This document shows positions 12,997-25,152 of a stretch of DNA of 64,000 nt, piece after piece; within the stretch, counting starts at the first letter, position 1, and each line of letters starts with the position of its first letter. Origin of the DNA: Myrica gale (lineage: Eukaryota > Streptophyta > Magnoliopsida > Fagales > Myricaceae); NCBI GenBank assembly GCA_963930655.1, contig OZ005600.1, positions 2,855,501 through 2,919,500 of the forward strand. Reading direction: 5' to 3'. The translations under genes were made by a program, and so were the position numbers. The notes under the pieces are model-generated. The model had not been told where the DNA came from. It ran no database searches and worked only from the letters and a program-made list of their open reading frames with translations.

Positions 12997-14270
12997 TTGG
13001 ACCAGCTGTCCATCGGGTCATCCAGAGCGGATTGCCTTCTTCGAAAAGAACCCATCTCGGATTTTTTATTTATAATTTTCGTAAACTTCTTTTTGAGGTG
13101 GACAAGGATTTATGAATTTTTCTTTCTTTCTTTCGGATCTTCAATGGCATATCATTGTGATTGAGGAGGGAGGCCACGGAGATTAGTGGGTAAGACTTTG
13201 AGACCCAGACAAGATATTTAAACTTTCACTGAATTGTGAATCATGAACCAAATACTGATTGAATTCAGTTTTCCCTTTCGTTACCTCTTCCACTGAAGTG
13301 TCACACCAGATTCTGTACCATCGGAGCGAAGTGGAAGGGCATGATCCGCTTGTCATGAGTGTGAACGCTCTTGTCAATTGGCCTGGCGTGTAACACTCAT
13401 GATTTTGATTCCTTCCATTTTGTCACTGCCTGCCCAAATCCTTTTCCCTCTATAATTTCGTCGAAATAACTTCTTAAACGCTATATATTCGCATCTTCTT
13501 GCTATAATTATTTTGTATAAGTTCTAATATCATTCATTAACATGATCAAAACTGATTTTCATTGTCCCTATAATTATAACTGACTCTAAAATATGTAAGA
13601 ATTATAAAATTAGCTAACTCGAGTAATTTTTTCTCATTCTCTCGTTTAAATGACGTGGTTAGTCTAGATCCTTAAATTTTTATTTTAAAATCTTGACCAG
13701 TGTTTATAGGTTAACTTCTTTGAACTGCATGCATGCATCTTTTCCCCTCCCAGATGTGCAGCATTACCAATGGCGTAAATCAATCTGCAGATTACATCTG
13801 GCGGCAGACCGAGGTAATGGGCTAACTAGAAGGGCTAAAGTGGGTCCTATCTTGGGCCTGCATAACCTCAATGCCCTTTTACATTTGGAGGGTGAAGATA
13901 CATGAAGCCCATACTGAAGCTCTCTGGGCTTTTCACGTCCAGCCCAAAGTCATTGACCTACGAACTAAGATGACATCTCATTTTTTCGTGTTTGGTCCGC
14001 GATAGTTTACAACCATCACGAAACGAATCACAAGTTTGTGTTTCCCAATATATTGGGTTCCAACAATTCGGACTAGCTAAACACAACTCCAAAATTTTTA
14101 ATTTTTACACTTATACATTTTACTTTTTAGAAACTTCAATAAATCTGAATAAAGTAAAAATTTCTAAAATTTCGAGAATATTTCTCAAAATTTTGGCAAA
14201 CAAATAACACTTCTATATCAAGCAATATCTCCAATTTTGTGTGGGCCCGGGTGAGGAGCGGTGAGGTCTT
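12997..14270. other. Intergenic DNA upstream of the RING gene
   Basis: No coding region recognised. An AT-rich block (about 14000-14205) looks like another decayed dispersed repeat. The last 200 bp becomes GC-richer and promoter-like. Confidence 0.4.
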
Positions 14271-14276
14271 ACGTAG

Positions 14277-14325
14277 ACGGCGCCGTTTGGATGGTTAGTT
14301 TCAAGTGACAACGACGTCGTTGTCA
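14277..14325. promoter_or_regulatory. Two perfect palindromes in the RING gene promoter
   Basis: ACGGCGCCGT (14277-14286) is a perfect 10-bp palindrome, and a perfect 20-bp palindrome centred on ACGACGTCGT covers 14306-14325, followed by TGACG at 14328-14332. ACGT-core palindromes are typical binding sites for plant bZIP-class factors and both types are common near plant transcription starts. They lie about 150-200 bp ahead of the GA-rich leader at 14510-14530. The regulatory role is inferred. Confidence 0.55.
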
Positions 14326-14469
14326 GGTGACGTAAATCCTGCGCACGCCAGGCCACTCGGAAACCAGGACACAGCGCCACGACGTTCCATTTTGTTCAGA
14401 AAGATCCGAACCCAAGCCTCAAACCCAATAAAATCTATTTTCCTAATACATTTCTTTGTTTGTCTTCGG

Positions 14470-15980
14470 AGATTCGATTTTTCAGCAACAGCACCTGAAC
14501 TCAGAGCTCAGAGAGAGAGAGAGAGAGAGAGACGATTTGATTTTGTAGCCATTATTTTCTCTTGTCAAAAGGCGGTGCGACCAAAGAGCTTTGACCAATC
14601 GGTAAGACTGTCTGTGAATTCTCTTAATCTGATCATTCTCAAGCTTATTAGCATCATTACCGTCATTAATAATGCTCTATACAGTGTGCATCGGTTGCCA
14701 TTTCTTTTTATGCTCGATGATTTAACTAGATTTTAGGTCTAGGTATATAGCTTGAATTTTCGGTGATTTTTTCTTTTGTTTATGTATGTGTTTTGGTAGG
14801 AAGTGCTAAATTTGAGGGGCCCATTGGGAATTGGGTGGTTAGACGGTGATGTGGGCAAACCAAGCGAAGCCGGAAGTTCTTTCCTCTGTTTGCGAGGAGT
14901 GATTGTTTCAGAGATTTACGATTTGGTCAATCCGTGTCAATAAGAAACATCGACATGGTTCCACTTGGATTGGGAAATTAGTTGTTCGTGTGGAAATGTA
15001 CGAGGTCACGATGACTAGTTTAGACTTGGCTGTAATAGAGGGAAACTTGAGGTTCTATAAATGGTACGTCAAATGCTTTTGGGGCATTTTAATCCTGTGG
15101 TTATGTGTTACTGGATGAACTGATTTGGTTGGAGATTTGACCAAGCTTTGATTAAGATAGATATATAGATCGGCATCCAACTGAGGATATTTCTTTACCA
15201 AGGAACCCTTGCATTATTTTTTATTTTTTATTTTTTTTTGGGGGGGGGGGGGAGGGGCTGATAAATAGTTTTCAGGCATGCATAAATGCAAGGTGCTTTT
15301 TAATTCTTAGTTTAACCAACTGTATGTCAGATTTTTCGAACAAAAAAAAAGCATGATATTTTCATGGGCTTTCGAGCTCTGAGGTTTTACCACCTGAGTT
15401 ATGATTATAGTTCAATACGACTATATTAGTATGTCACAGTATGATTATGTAATTACTGAGGAGATGCAGTGTTGATATATGGCATTTAACCTTGTGATCT
15501 GGATAAGTTTGTTTCTGATCATCTTGGTTTATTCACTTTGCTCCTGCGCACTTTTGCATGCATTCTTTATTTTGTTAATCACGCCCGTACCCATTTGGGA
15601 CCTTGACACGTCTGGGTTTGATTTCCTTTCTTTCCTCAAGGCATATAAACTGATTGCATCATTTTCTGGGAGAAGTAACTTTTTTGTTGTTGTTGTTGTT
15701 ATGGAGAAAAGTAGTAAAATCCAATTAGTTTAGATGAAGGCATGGCTGTGGTGTGGTAAGGATTTAAATTGATCTCGCTTTCAACATATATATTACTTCT
15801 ATATTATACAAGATGAGAAGCATCAGATGAATGGTTCACCAGAACGCTACAAAAAAAATAATTTGCCTGATGAGTTTGTCACATTATCTTTCAGGGTAAA
15901 TGTTGTCAGCTGTCCTCATGGTAATTGGACAAAGTTGTTCAAGGTTTATGTGACAACCTTCGTTTGTTTTGGTCGTTCTA
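14470..15980 (+). other. Probable 5' leader exon and long leader intron of the RING gene
   Basis: The region starts with a (GA)n-rich leader (14508-14532) and a clear donor CG|GTAAGA at 14601/14602. A good acceptor (TTATCTTTCAG) ends at 15894, 86 bp before the chosen ATG. A homopolymer pair T9/G13 lies at about 15231-15252. Transcript structure is inferred from splice signals only. Confidence 0.5.
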
Positions 15981-16781
15981 ATGTGGAATTTTGCATCAAG
16001 TTGCATAGCTGGAAGTGTTGGGTTGAAAAATGGCTCTCTAAACCCGACCCAAGCTGCTTCTGAATGCTCTGATGACGAGGCTTCTTCTACAGTAAGCAGA
16101 GAGGAAGGTCTAGAGTGCCCAATATGCTGGGAATCCTTTAACATTGTTGAAAATGTACCCTACGTTTTATGGTGTGGCCATACTCTTTGTAAAAATTGCA
16201 TATTGGGACTGCAATGGGCTGTTGTGAAGTTTCCCACTCTACCGGTTCAGCTCCCACTCTTTATCTCCTGCCCATGGTGCAATCTCTTATCCTTTCGTTT
16301 GATTTACAGAGGCAACCTCAGGTTTCCTCGCAAGAACTACTTTCTTCTCTGGATGCTTGAGAGCATGAATGGTGATAGAGGGAAGTCTTCCTTCTCTAGG
16401 GATCAGCAATACGGCTGGCCAACAAATGGCAATTTACCAAATGGGAGTCAAGTAGGCTATGGTAACGTCAGGAGGATACAACAAACTCGTCATCCTGGGC
16501 CACCTGTATCAAACCATCACCATGGCCATCTCAATAATTTCCTCACTATGGAAACCTTACACTCTTCACTTTGGAAGTCGTTGGTTTTCTTCATTCATTT
16601 GACAGCGAAATTCCCCTTGGTTATTATATTTCTTCTGATCATTTTATATGCAATACCTGCCAGTGCTGCCATCTTGGCTTTGTACGTACTTGTCACAATT
16701 CTGTTTGCTCTCCCGTCCTTTCTCATTCTGTACTTTGCATATCCTACTCTGGATTGGCTAGTGAGGGAAATCATCACTTGA
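15981..16781 (+). CDS. Membrane-anchored RING (C3HC4) E3 ubiquitin ligase-like protein
   Basis: A 266-residue protein in one coding exon. The RING finger ligands are C46, C49, C65, H67, C70, C73, C97 and C100, a C3HC4 pattern with an unusually long 23-residue gap before the last pair, as in a conserved plant family whose RING ends in ISCPWCNLLSFRL. Residues about 195-255 are strongly hydrophobic, with two or three membrane segments, so the protein is probably membrane-anchored with the RING in the cytosol. It would transfer ubiquitin from an E2 to an unknown substrate. The start ATG (MWNFASSC) follows the acceptor at 15894 and matches the usual start of the family; an upstream in-frame TTG is not used. 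The 3' untranslated region probably ends near 17150, where TA-rich polyadenylation-like sequence lies. Confidence 0.88.
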   Translation: MWNFASSCIAGSVGLKNGSLNPTQAASECSDDEASSTVSREEGLECPICWESFNIVENVPYVLWCGHTLCKNCILGLQWAVVKFPTLPVQLPLFISCPWCNLLSFRLIYRGNLRFPRKNYFLLWMLESMNGDRGKSSFSRDQQYGWPTNGNLPNGSQVGYGNVRRIQQTRHPGPPVSNHHHGHLNNFLTMETLHSSLWKSLVFFIHLTAKFPLVIIFLLIILYAIPASAAILALYVLVTILFALPSFLILYFAYPTLDWLVREIIT

Positions 16782-17169
16782 GATGCTATTTGCTTTTCAG
16801 TTTGCAAGTAACTATGATCAGAAGCTTGGTTCTGGAAAATGGCACCCGTCTATCCAAATATCAGCAATTTTATAATTCGACGACTTTCCACTCTGTAATG
16901 CCTGCTTGAAGAGCTTCCCATTCAAAGCCACTCCGCCGTAAACCCCATGTCTTTTCATTTTCCAAATCATTTCAGCTCTTTTTACAAGATCCTCGTTTAC
17001 CATGACATTGTAGTTGCATTGTGCATATTCAAGCTCCTGTAAGCGTACAGTTGTAATAGGTGATTAGTACTGAGGGCTGTATATGGAAAGAGCAAGTGCT
17101 TGTTTGAATCAACTCTGTATTACTGTATTCCCGTTATGTAATATATTATAGTTGTTTGTCTGATGCAAG

Positions 17170-18539
17170 GTTTGGGATCAAAGCTTTTTGTTAGGGTTTA
17201 TCCAGTCTTGATATTAATTGTTTGAGATGCAGGGTTCTTTGAGCTACCTGCGAGGCTGCAACAGGTGATTAGCCTCTTGGGGGTGGATGATGGCATACTG
17301 GATTTTTCCTTTGTTGTGCTTTGAGAAGTTATATATTTCCGTTTTAGATTCCATTTAAATAAAAAAAAAAAAAAAAGAAGAATCAGTCGAGCAGATTAGC
17401 TGCTTTGGAGGTTATGGGATGTTTTATGGTTAGTCACGAAGTGTGAAGTTTTGACCTGTGAACTGTTTTTGATGTCTCTTAAGCCGTGTTTCTTACTAGC
17501 AGTGATTGATGTCTGGTTTGTCTGATTATGGCTGAATGATGTATAAATATCAACGCTTTTTCATTGCAATTTCCAGCATTCTAACAGCATTTCCCTTGAG
17601 AATTCATTATTTCTGATACTACTTTTATTCCTCGTTTGCACTCACGGTCTGGGTTTTAAATCTTTGCCGTTTATAGGGAATTGTTCAAACCTTTGCGGAG
17701 AATCTTATCCCTACTGAAAGGATCGATGTTACCGGAGGCCATGGAGTAATGTAGGTAGCACAGAACTATGTTGTAACTTCTCCAACCACTTAAAATGATG
17801 CAAGCGATGATAGGATCTAAACTTTCGTCATTTCTCGAATGTATAGTAGGTGCAGTGCCAGTAAATGGCCTTTAAGAAATTATAACTTATGTGATCAATG
17901 TTTTTCATAACTTATTTCGTGTTTCAGTAAATGAACTTGAAGAAAACAATGAACTTTTGTTATGCATATCTTGCAAATAACATCCACCAAAAAAACCATT
18001 TACCTAAATAACTTTATAAAAAATGTTGAATAAAACTTTTATAAGAGATGTCTTTACATAGTCCGATAATTAATAAAGGCAACATTAAATATTGTAGAAT
18101 GTGTATGTGCTTATTTATCTTTAAATTAAATAAATTAGAAAAATCTCAATCAACTAACACTTGGCTTTAATAACATAATCAAATACTTAGGAAAAAAATA
18201 ACATAATCAAATGTCTAGACCAGCAGACAATACTATTAACTACCACACTCATGCGCCCCAATTGTGTTAGCAAAATCATGGTTCTAGAAAGTTCTGCTCA
18301 TTTCCAATTTTCCATGTTCTTTTATAGTATTATTTATCCTTTTCTACCATCCACAATAAATATAAAATCTTAGGAAAATCCAAGTAGGACAATCCAAACT
18401 GGAGCCTCCACGTGTCGAAAAAATAACCTGGAATTGCAAGCTTCGATCCTGTCATATACCAACTCGAAGTCTCGAACTGGGCAGGCAGTGAGTTTATGCC
18501 TTATGGTATCGAAGCACAGAAAATAGATAGTTTCAAGAA
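17170..18539. other. Intergenic region between the RING and DUF4336 genes
   Basis: No gene recognised. It holds an A16 run near 17358 and one micro-insertion at 18169-18212. The last 100 bp is the presumed promoter and leader of the DUF4336 gene. Confidence 0.45.
18169..18212 (+). repeat. Micro-insertion: A-tail core between 16-bp direct repeats
   Basis: Exact 16-bp repeats AATAACATAATCAAAT at 18169-18184 and 18197-18212 flank a 12-bp core ACTTAGGAAAAA, whose A run abuts the second repeat. Confidence 0.65.
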
Positions 18540-21500
18540 ATGGAAGCAGCAATTGCTCTTTGCTCCCAAAAGTCTACACTCTTGCAGAACCCATTCTATC
18601 TCAAAGACCCGAATTCTAGTTTTCTTGGTGGGTCATTAAAGTGTCTTTGCGTACAGCTGAAACCGAGGAACAAGAGAAGAGATGCCGTCAGTTCAGTAGT
18701 TGCTTCCGCAAACCTTAATACAACAACCAATGGTGGTGGCAGGTTCTACTTCAACTTCACTGGGTTTCCTTTTCCTCTTGGTCCTTTTCTCAATCGACGC
18801 ACTATTAGGACCGAGGTTAGCCTCTTCAACTTCAAACTTGACCTGAATCTGTAGGCAGTTTTTTTTTTTTTTTTTTCATTTTCCATGTTCTTCTCTTCCT
18901 CGGACATCCCCGTGTCTAGATTCCATTTGAGAATTTCTTCGGATTTGAAAAGAATCTCATTTCAAAGTGCGAAGTAAAACTTGAATTGCAGGGAAACAGT
19001 AGTTACTTTTTGTTGTAAAATGTAGTCCGACCAAAGACTATGATGTTCTCACTTCTGTTTACATCCTTCTTAGGCTGTGAAGGGTTGCATATGGCTATTC
19101 GAACAAGAGCAAGCATTAGGTTTCAGCAGTGTCTCAACGAACATTCGGATGACAGTTATTAAACTCAAATCTGGAGGATTATGGGTCCATGCCCCAATTG
19201 CTCCAACCGAGGAGTGTATTCAGGTTCTAACTTGTTCTTCGATTTTGGTATTCTATAGTATAGATACTTCTAAGATAGTAGTGCTATCTGAAAAAACGGA
19301 AAATGCATACCTATTTGTTGTTTGTAATTTCTTTGATACATGCTTATTTTTGCATTTACGAATTCGAAAACACCCCTCCTCCCCGGGTTTGTATTATGGT
19401 CTATTACTGCAATTTTGTTAAATAAAAAGTCAGAAGGGATCTTCTATTAATGTCAAATCATTCTTGTATTCAAGGATACAGATCAATCTTTAATGGTTAC
19501 CTAAGAACCTTGAAATAGCAACGCAGAGCTATAGCTTCATGCTCAAGTATTTGACATAAGGCTATCTGGACGCGTGTTTACTGCAAAGCAACATCACATG
19601 ATGTTAAGCACTTATATGAGCATCACTCGTAAACTATTTTGGTAGTTCCACTTGTTTCATCAAGAAGTATTCTTGTTTTTTTTTCCTTCGAAAAGAAGAA
19701 AGAAAAATGCGAGACAACTAGCCATTAGGTGATACTCAGTGACCTACTGTGAAGAAGTGAATCATCTATGTTTACCACATACTCAGTGTCTTCTTCCACA
19801 TTTTGTTATGTATGTTCCTTTAATCCCTTTCCTCTCTTTCACTCCAAGTTATTTTTATCCTTGACCTCTTAAAGTTCTGAAATTTTGCACTTATATGGAC
19901 TTGTAATTTCTTGTTGATAATCTCTGCATTTCTTGCCAGCTTGTGAAGGAGTTAGGAGCTCCAGTAGAATACATTGTTCTGCCTACTTTTGCTTACGAGC
20001 ATAAAATATTTGTTGGCCCATTTTCTAGAAAATTTCCTCGGGCTCAGATATGGGTGGCGCCAAGGCAATGGAGTTGGCCCTTGAATTTGCCGCTCGCGTT
20101 TTTTGGGATTTTCCGTGCTAAAACCTTGGAAGATGAGAACTTGTCAACCCCCTGGGCTGACGAGATCGAACATAAAATTCTAAGCTCGCCAGAAGTAGGT
20201 AATGTAAAATATGCATCAACTACCGTAGCTCTTTGTTTATGAATCTGGAGCAATTCTAACTGATTTTCTTGAGGAATGTTTCAGGAATTGGACCGTACGT
20301 GGAGGTAGCATTCTATCATAAGCGCTCAAGAACATTGCTTGTGACAGATGCTGTAATTTTTGTACCAAAGCAGGCACCAGAGTGTATAAGCAAAGAATCC
20401 TTGTTAGCATCTGCGAAGAATGGTTTGGCTGTTAAAATTCTTAGTAAAGGAAAGGAAGTTCCGGAGGAACCAGTTGTTGACAATACGAGGAACCGTCAAA
20501 AGGGTTAGTCCTATATTGAGCTCCAAACAACGCAACACATTTTTGTTGTTTCCACGTGAAATATGGGGAAATAATGCCAAATCGACTCCAGTATATGTAC
20601 TTGTGAAAATATTGAGATACTTCATTTTGTGCAGGCTGGGAAAGAATGGTTCTCCAGATCTTGTTTCTTGGTCCATCAAATCTGTTGGAGCCTAATGCTA
20701 GCTTTGCTCAGATGTCACAAAAGTTGATCGTTTCACCGATTGTGAAGACACTGGTTTTCAGCAAAGTTCCTGAAAAGGTACATAAATTAGTCCGATTCAG
20801 ACTTATTTAATCTCCCCCACCCGAACCACACCCCAGGTGGTTGTGTATAGTTTTGGCTTCTCTCTTTGACAAGCAGTAGTTAGCGTGTCTAGAAATCCTA
20901 GCACCACATAAGAGTAGTTAAGAGGATTATTTATACCTTTTGCATTGTAAATTAAACCATAGAGCTATCACCTCTGCCTAGACATTGTCTGCTTTTACTT
21001 CATAGTAACCGAACCACCCAAAAGATGCATTTATAAGAGAGTATGTGTGAAATTAATTGATGTAGGAGGAGTTATGGGCTAGTTATGCTGTCGGATAAAA
21101 AAAAATTGTGAAGATTAAAGAGTGGAAGAGTAGCGCACGTGAGATGAAATGGTAAGAAGAAGACCATGGACTCTAGAAGATTCGTGGCAGTGTCACTTAT
21201 CTATAGTTGGATTCTAAAAAAAATTGTGAAACTGGTTGGAGCTATCATGCTAGAGATTGCGCTCATGGCCAACCTGTTGATAGACACATTTTGATGGAAT
21301 ATTATAGGAAAAGGAATTTATAAATTGAACCCCAAATTTATATGGAACATTTCAGAGATGAATTTGTATCAACTGGAAGTGAGAGCAAAGTAGTGAAGTT
21401 GTGGCATGAAATTCCCGGTTTTAGTTGCAAGCAGTAAGCCTATATTTTCTTTATGGCCAAGAATGAATAGGTTGGTGGTTAACATTCTTTCCACGTGGTA

Positions 21501-22467
21501 TATGTATTGGTTTCTTTTTGTTTTCCCATATGTTGGGCCTAAGGAATGAAATTTGCATAAATGAGATTACAGTGAGAATCTCAACATCTATCTGCCAAAG
21601 GCAGACATAAAACTGGAGATACCCCCAAGGGTTTGGTGTGGTGGTAAGGCTTCGGCTTGGGTTCTAACATGTCCCAAGTTCGAGCCCCAACACCCCTATT
21701 ATCGCCCTTGACTTACCCGCTCCCTGGGTTGTGGGGTCGGTCCAGGGGGCCGGGGTTTGTACTTCAGGGTTGGGCCAAAAGGGTCCGGCTTTGGGGAATT
21801 TCCTCGTCATCAAAAAAAAAAAGACATAAAACTGGAGATTGCAACTAGATGGATTCTTATCACAAGTTGAAGTTGAAAGTTTTCCTTTTTATCTTCCTTG
21901 TGCATTTATAGATATCCTTAGTGATTTAAAGTTTTGCATTCAGTTACTACGAGATCATGCTTTCTGGTCTCCCTGATTATTGACTCCCCTTTGGATGTTT
22001 TTCTCAAGCAACATGATAAATTTTACAGCTGGAATAGTATGTTGTTTATATCTTTTTCGGTTAGCATGAATGCTATGTTTTTAGAAGTGACCTACAAGTA
22101 TTTCTGCCTTTTTCCTTTAAACAAAAGAAAGGAGTATGATAATGATATGCGCTTTTTAAAATTCCAGGTCAGGGATTGGATTGATAGTATTGCACAGGAC
22201 TGGAGGTTCAAGAGGATAATTCCTGCTCATTTTGCTGCCCCAATAAATGCAGGCAGGTCTGACTTCTTAGCTGCATTTGCATTTCTCGATGACCTCTTGG
22301 GTGAGCGTTATGTCACTCGGCCTTCACTATCTCTTCTCTTCACATCACTTATGGGAAAGGCTGCCAGTTACTTCCCACCAGATGACATGAAGACCTTGTC
22401 ATCCCTTGATGACTTTTTAGTCTCAGTGGGAGCTGTGAAGAAGACAGTTTCAGGCCGGAAACAATGA
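18540..22467 (+). CDS. DUF4336 domain protein, probably chloroplast-targeted
   Basis: Six exons: 18540-18815, 19074-19223, 19940-20198, 20285-20503, 20635-20777 and 22168-22467. All borders are GT-AG and phases agree, giving 448 residues. The first 70 or so residues are rich in Ser, Lys and Arg with few acidic residues, as in a plastid transit peptide. The rest is the DUF4336 domain: GGLWVHAPIAPTEEC in exon 2, VEYIVLPTFAYEHKIFVGPF in exon 3, and IIPAHFAAPINAG near the end. DUF4336 proteins are shared by plants and cyanobacteria and appear related to the metallo-beta-lactamase fold, but the typical HxHxDH zinc motif is not present, so catalytic activity is doubtful. No biochemical role is known to me. 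Intron 5 (1.39 kb) carries an intact SINE. Confidence 0.88.
21621..21822 (+). mobile_element. tRNA-derived SINE with exact 17-bp target duplication
   Basis: A 202-bp insertion in intron 5 of the DUF4336 gene. It has a pol III A box (TGGTGTGGTGG, 21634-21644) and B box (GTTCGAGCC, 21678-21686), a GC-rich tRNA-unrelated body and a terminal A run. The 17-bp duplication GACATAAAACTGGAGAT is identical at 21604-21620 and 21823-21839. Perfect duplication and boxes point to a fairly recent insertion, in the same orientation as the host gene. Confidence 0.93.
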
Positions 22468-23502
22468 CACAGCATGACATGTGAATCTTCTCATGAAGAT
22501 AGCTCTCCTCCTTAGAGTTCCAAATACCGTATACTTAGGGTATACTACTCACCACCTATGTTCTGTATTCTGAAAATTGGAACGGGAAAGGTAGTTTTGA
22601 TAGCCAGTGCTGGACAAAAGTAGCAAAGTAATAATATAAAAATTGAAAAGAAAATGCATGTTTTAAATTCGAATCCCTTCACTTAAAAGGCCCCTCTTCC
22701 ATATGAGTTTTGGGTCCTTCCCAAACAACCCAAACGAGCCCATGTCCGTATCCCAATCAAGGAAATGTACTCTAGCAAACGCAATTTAGGTTCTTATGGC
22801 TTATAACATGTCTAGTGGTAAAAATTTCAATTGGGCAGAGAGCACTAATTTTCTTCATCCTACAAACCTACATTTGGTTGGTGGGTCATCCTCTCCAACC
22901 TAATTAAGCTACCAAATACATTGACAATTTGATTTCATTTGTCATTGCAGTTGCGCGGCACGTGCTTACACCGACATATCCTAAAAAAACATGTTTTTTA
23001 TCCCAAAAACATAAATCCATAGGGCAAACTCTAGGTTTTGAGCTTTTTGTGGCGCTGCACTTGATATGAAAGGAGCTTTTCTCATGTCATAATTTTATTG
23101 AAGGACATGGTAGATCTGAAGCTTGGAAAGACAGAGAGAATCCAAGGTGTTTCTGTATTGTCTTTTTCCTCCTTTTTTTGGCCCATCTTGCGACCAGACT
23201 TGCTCAAAGCTTTAGGGCATGCCCTTCACAATCTGACGCAACATACCTTCCTTTTCATCCTCAACCCTGCATTATGATTAAAGAAGACGACTTTCCCCGC
23301 GCAAAGCAAGCTTTCATCCTCTCTTTGGAAACCCCACCTCGTCCTTTGTCATCCTCCAAAGTCTGTGACATGCTGAACACGAAATATCCCGTAGTGCCCC
23401 TTTTTCTTGGGTGCGGGAAAGATAGGAAAACTCGAGGAAAGATTATAGGACAAGAAAGTTAAGTCTTTCCCAGTGCCACAAAGGGTCTTGCACGCTATAA
23501 AA

Positions 23503-23558
23503 CGTAACGGGCTCTTTGTTTTTTGTTTTTTTTTTGTAAAGCAAGCGTAACGGGCTCT
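23503..23558 (-). repeat. Micro-insertion: T-rich core between 13-bp direct repeats
   Basis: Exact 13-bp repeats CGTAACGGGCTCT at 23503-23515 and 23546-23558 flank a 30-bp T-rich core ending GTAAAGCAAG. On the minus strand it reads CTTGCTTTAC then an A-rich tail. Confidence 0.6.
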
Positions 23559-23598
23559 AGAAAGGCGAATATATGACTTTGTATCAGCTGAACCTTTT

Positions 23599-23673
23599 AT
23601 GTTTGCCAACTTCCCCTCATGATATGTTTGCCAACTTCCCCTCATGATATGTTTGCCAACTTCCCATCATGAT
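23599..23673. repeat. Tandem repeat, three 25-bp units
   Basis: The unit ATGTTTGCCAACTTCCCC plus TCATGAT begins at 23599, 23624 and 23649; the third copy has one substitution. There is no spacer between the copies, so it is a small tandem array and not a CRISPR array. Confidence 0.85.
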
Positions 23674-23929
23674 TATGATGATAACGATTACACATAAATT
23701 TTAAATCAAACAGGGTATCATGACTACATCCATTGTTTTAGGAGCAGACATTAACTATGTTTTCCTTAGAATTTCATACTACTGATGCAATAGGCGAATA
23801 TCCTCTTAAATGAGCGACATGAACATTTAGTTTCAGATGACTATGCGTACCCATTTCTCTACACCTCTTTCTCTTTCCCTTCTGGCTTGCCATGTTACAA
23901 GACGTTCGTCTTTGATCTTATGGAATCGC

Positions 23930-24245
23930 CTACTAATTTATTACAAAGACTCAGTTGCTCCTCCATGTAATAATTGATTCATATACAACCAAATGGTTTC
24001 CATTGAAATCAAGGCATAACTTTGAAAAAATTCGCAGTCCTTCTCTTGAATACCCAATATGGCCCTTAGCTTATGAATAACATCCAACCATTCTACTTGT
24101 TTGTTTGCAAAACCATAAATATTCAACTGTCAGGGTCATAAACTCCACACTCCATTCACATAGTGACATCTTAATAATAAGTGATTAAGTGTCTTAACTT
24201 CATTCATACCACATATTAAACAATGCAAAATGCTCACTTTTTAAT
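23930..24245 (-). pseudogene. LINE-type non-LTR retrotransposon relic (zf-RVT zinc-knuckle region)
   Basis: On the minus strand the sequence reads HCLICGMNEVKTLNHLLLRC followed by HYVNGVWS, then, after stops, a further readable stretch to about 23941. The C-x2-C...H-x4-C arrangement is that of the zf-RVT domain found after the reverse transcriptase of plant L1-type elements. In-frame stops show that it is dead. No poly(A) tail or target duplication is obvious. Confidence 0.65.
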
Positions 24246-24574
24246 TGAAAAATGCTAGCTAACCAGCCTTGCGTAGGTAGTAGGTTATGAGACAATTTTC
24301 ATATAAGCAATCGAAGTATATCGCTAAGCTGCAACTTCCAACTATCAGCCCAAGGTCTTGCACAACTAGTCAATTTGCAGTCTCTGAGTCAATAGAGCCC
24401 TGGGTGATGTTCGGTTTTAGGAAAAAAGTAGGATTCGAATGTTGTCTTTCATGTTCGGCAAATGACTATCTAAACTAAGGATTTATTTTATACCCCTGTC
24501 GCCTGCGAGTTGTCCCCTTGCCTTTCAACTTTTCGTTCATTTCGTTTGTCATTTGTCGTTTGTCGTTTTTTGTT

Positions 24575-24780
24575 TTCTAATACCTTTTAAATATTTAATT
24601 TTTAATAAAAAAAATTAATAAACTCTAAATATAAAAAAAACAACTTTAAACATCATCATTATTTTTTTTACACCTTAACAATTTCTACACAAACATCAAT
24701 ACAACTCTAACACCACCCAAAAATTCTCAGAACACTCCAAATCCTACAAAAAAAAAAACTTCTAACCGAACAAAACCCTG
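24575..24780 (-). repeat. Family A AT-rich repeat (copy in reverse orientation to 50393-50605)
   Basis: The reverse complement aligns along its whole length with 50393-50605, for example around GTTTGTGTAGAA and AATGATGATGTTTA. It has no coding capacity, and the boundaries are approximate. Confidence 0.65.
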
Positions 24781-25108
24781 ATTTTTAAGTGACTTTTTCA
24801 GAACAAGAATTTGTGGGACAATTCCCCATAAATTTCTCTTCATTCGATCTATATATTTTGTCTGCAAATGAGGCATCTAATAGTTTTTAGGTTTTGAGAT
24901 AAACATCCACCCAAGCTTCGCTAATAAAACCATATTGACAGGTTACATGAGTCTGAAACCCAATCCACCCTCTTGCTTTGGTCTTGTCCTCGGAAAAGGC
25001 ATTAAAATAACTGTAAACACCACAGTTGCAATCTCAGCAGTTTTTGCAGTCAACTGTCAAAACTGTCGTTACGAGCCATTACAAAACTTCACAGTTTGCG
25101 ACCGACCA

Positions 25109-25152
25109 ATTAGAAAAATGAACGTTTAGAAAAAAAAATTAGAAAAATAAAC
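25109..25152 (+). repeat. Micro-insertion: A-tail core between 15-bp direct repeats
   Basis: Repeats at 25109-25123 (ATTAGAAAAATGAAC) and 25138-25152 differ at one base and flank GTTTAG plus an A run abutting the second copy. The A-rich setting lowers confidence. Confidence 0.45.

Noticed and set aside
18370-18552. 60-codon minus-strand frame
   Set aside because: Overlaps the presumed promoter and start of the DUF4336 gene; no recognisable domain.
21631-21690. Possible tRNA gene
   Set aside because: A and B boxes are present but no cloverleaf or acceptor stem forms; the tail and 17-bp duplication show it is a SINE.
23178-23645. Open frames on both strands of about 95 codons
   Set aside because: No homology, low-complexity stretches, overlap each other and include the tandem repeat.
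23599-23673. CRISPR-like short repeats
   Set aside because: The three copies are directly adjacent with no spacers, in a plant nuclear sequence; a simple tandem repeat.
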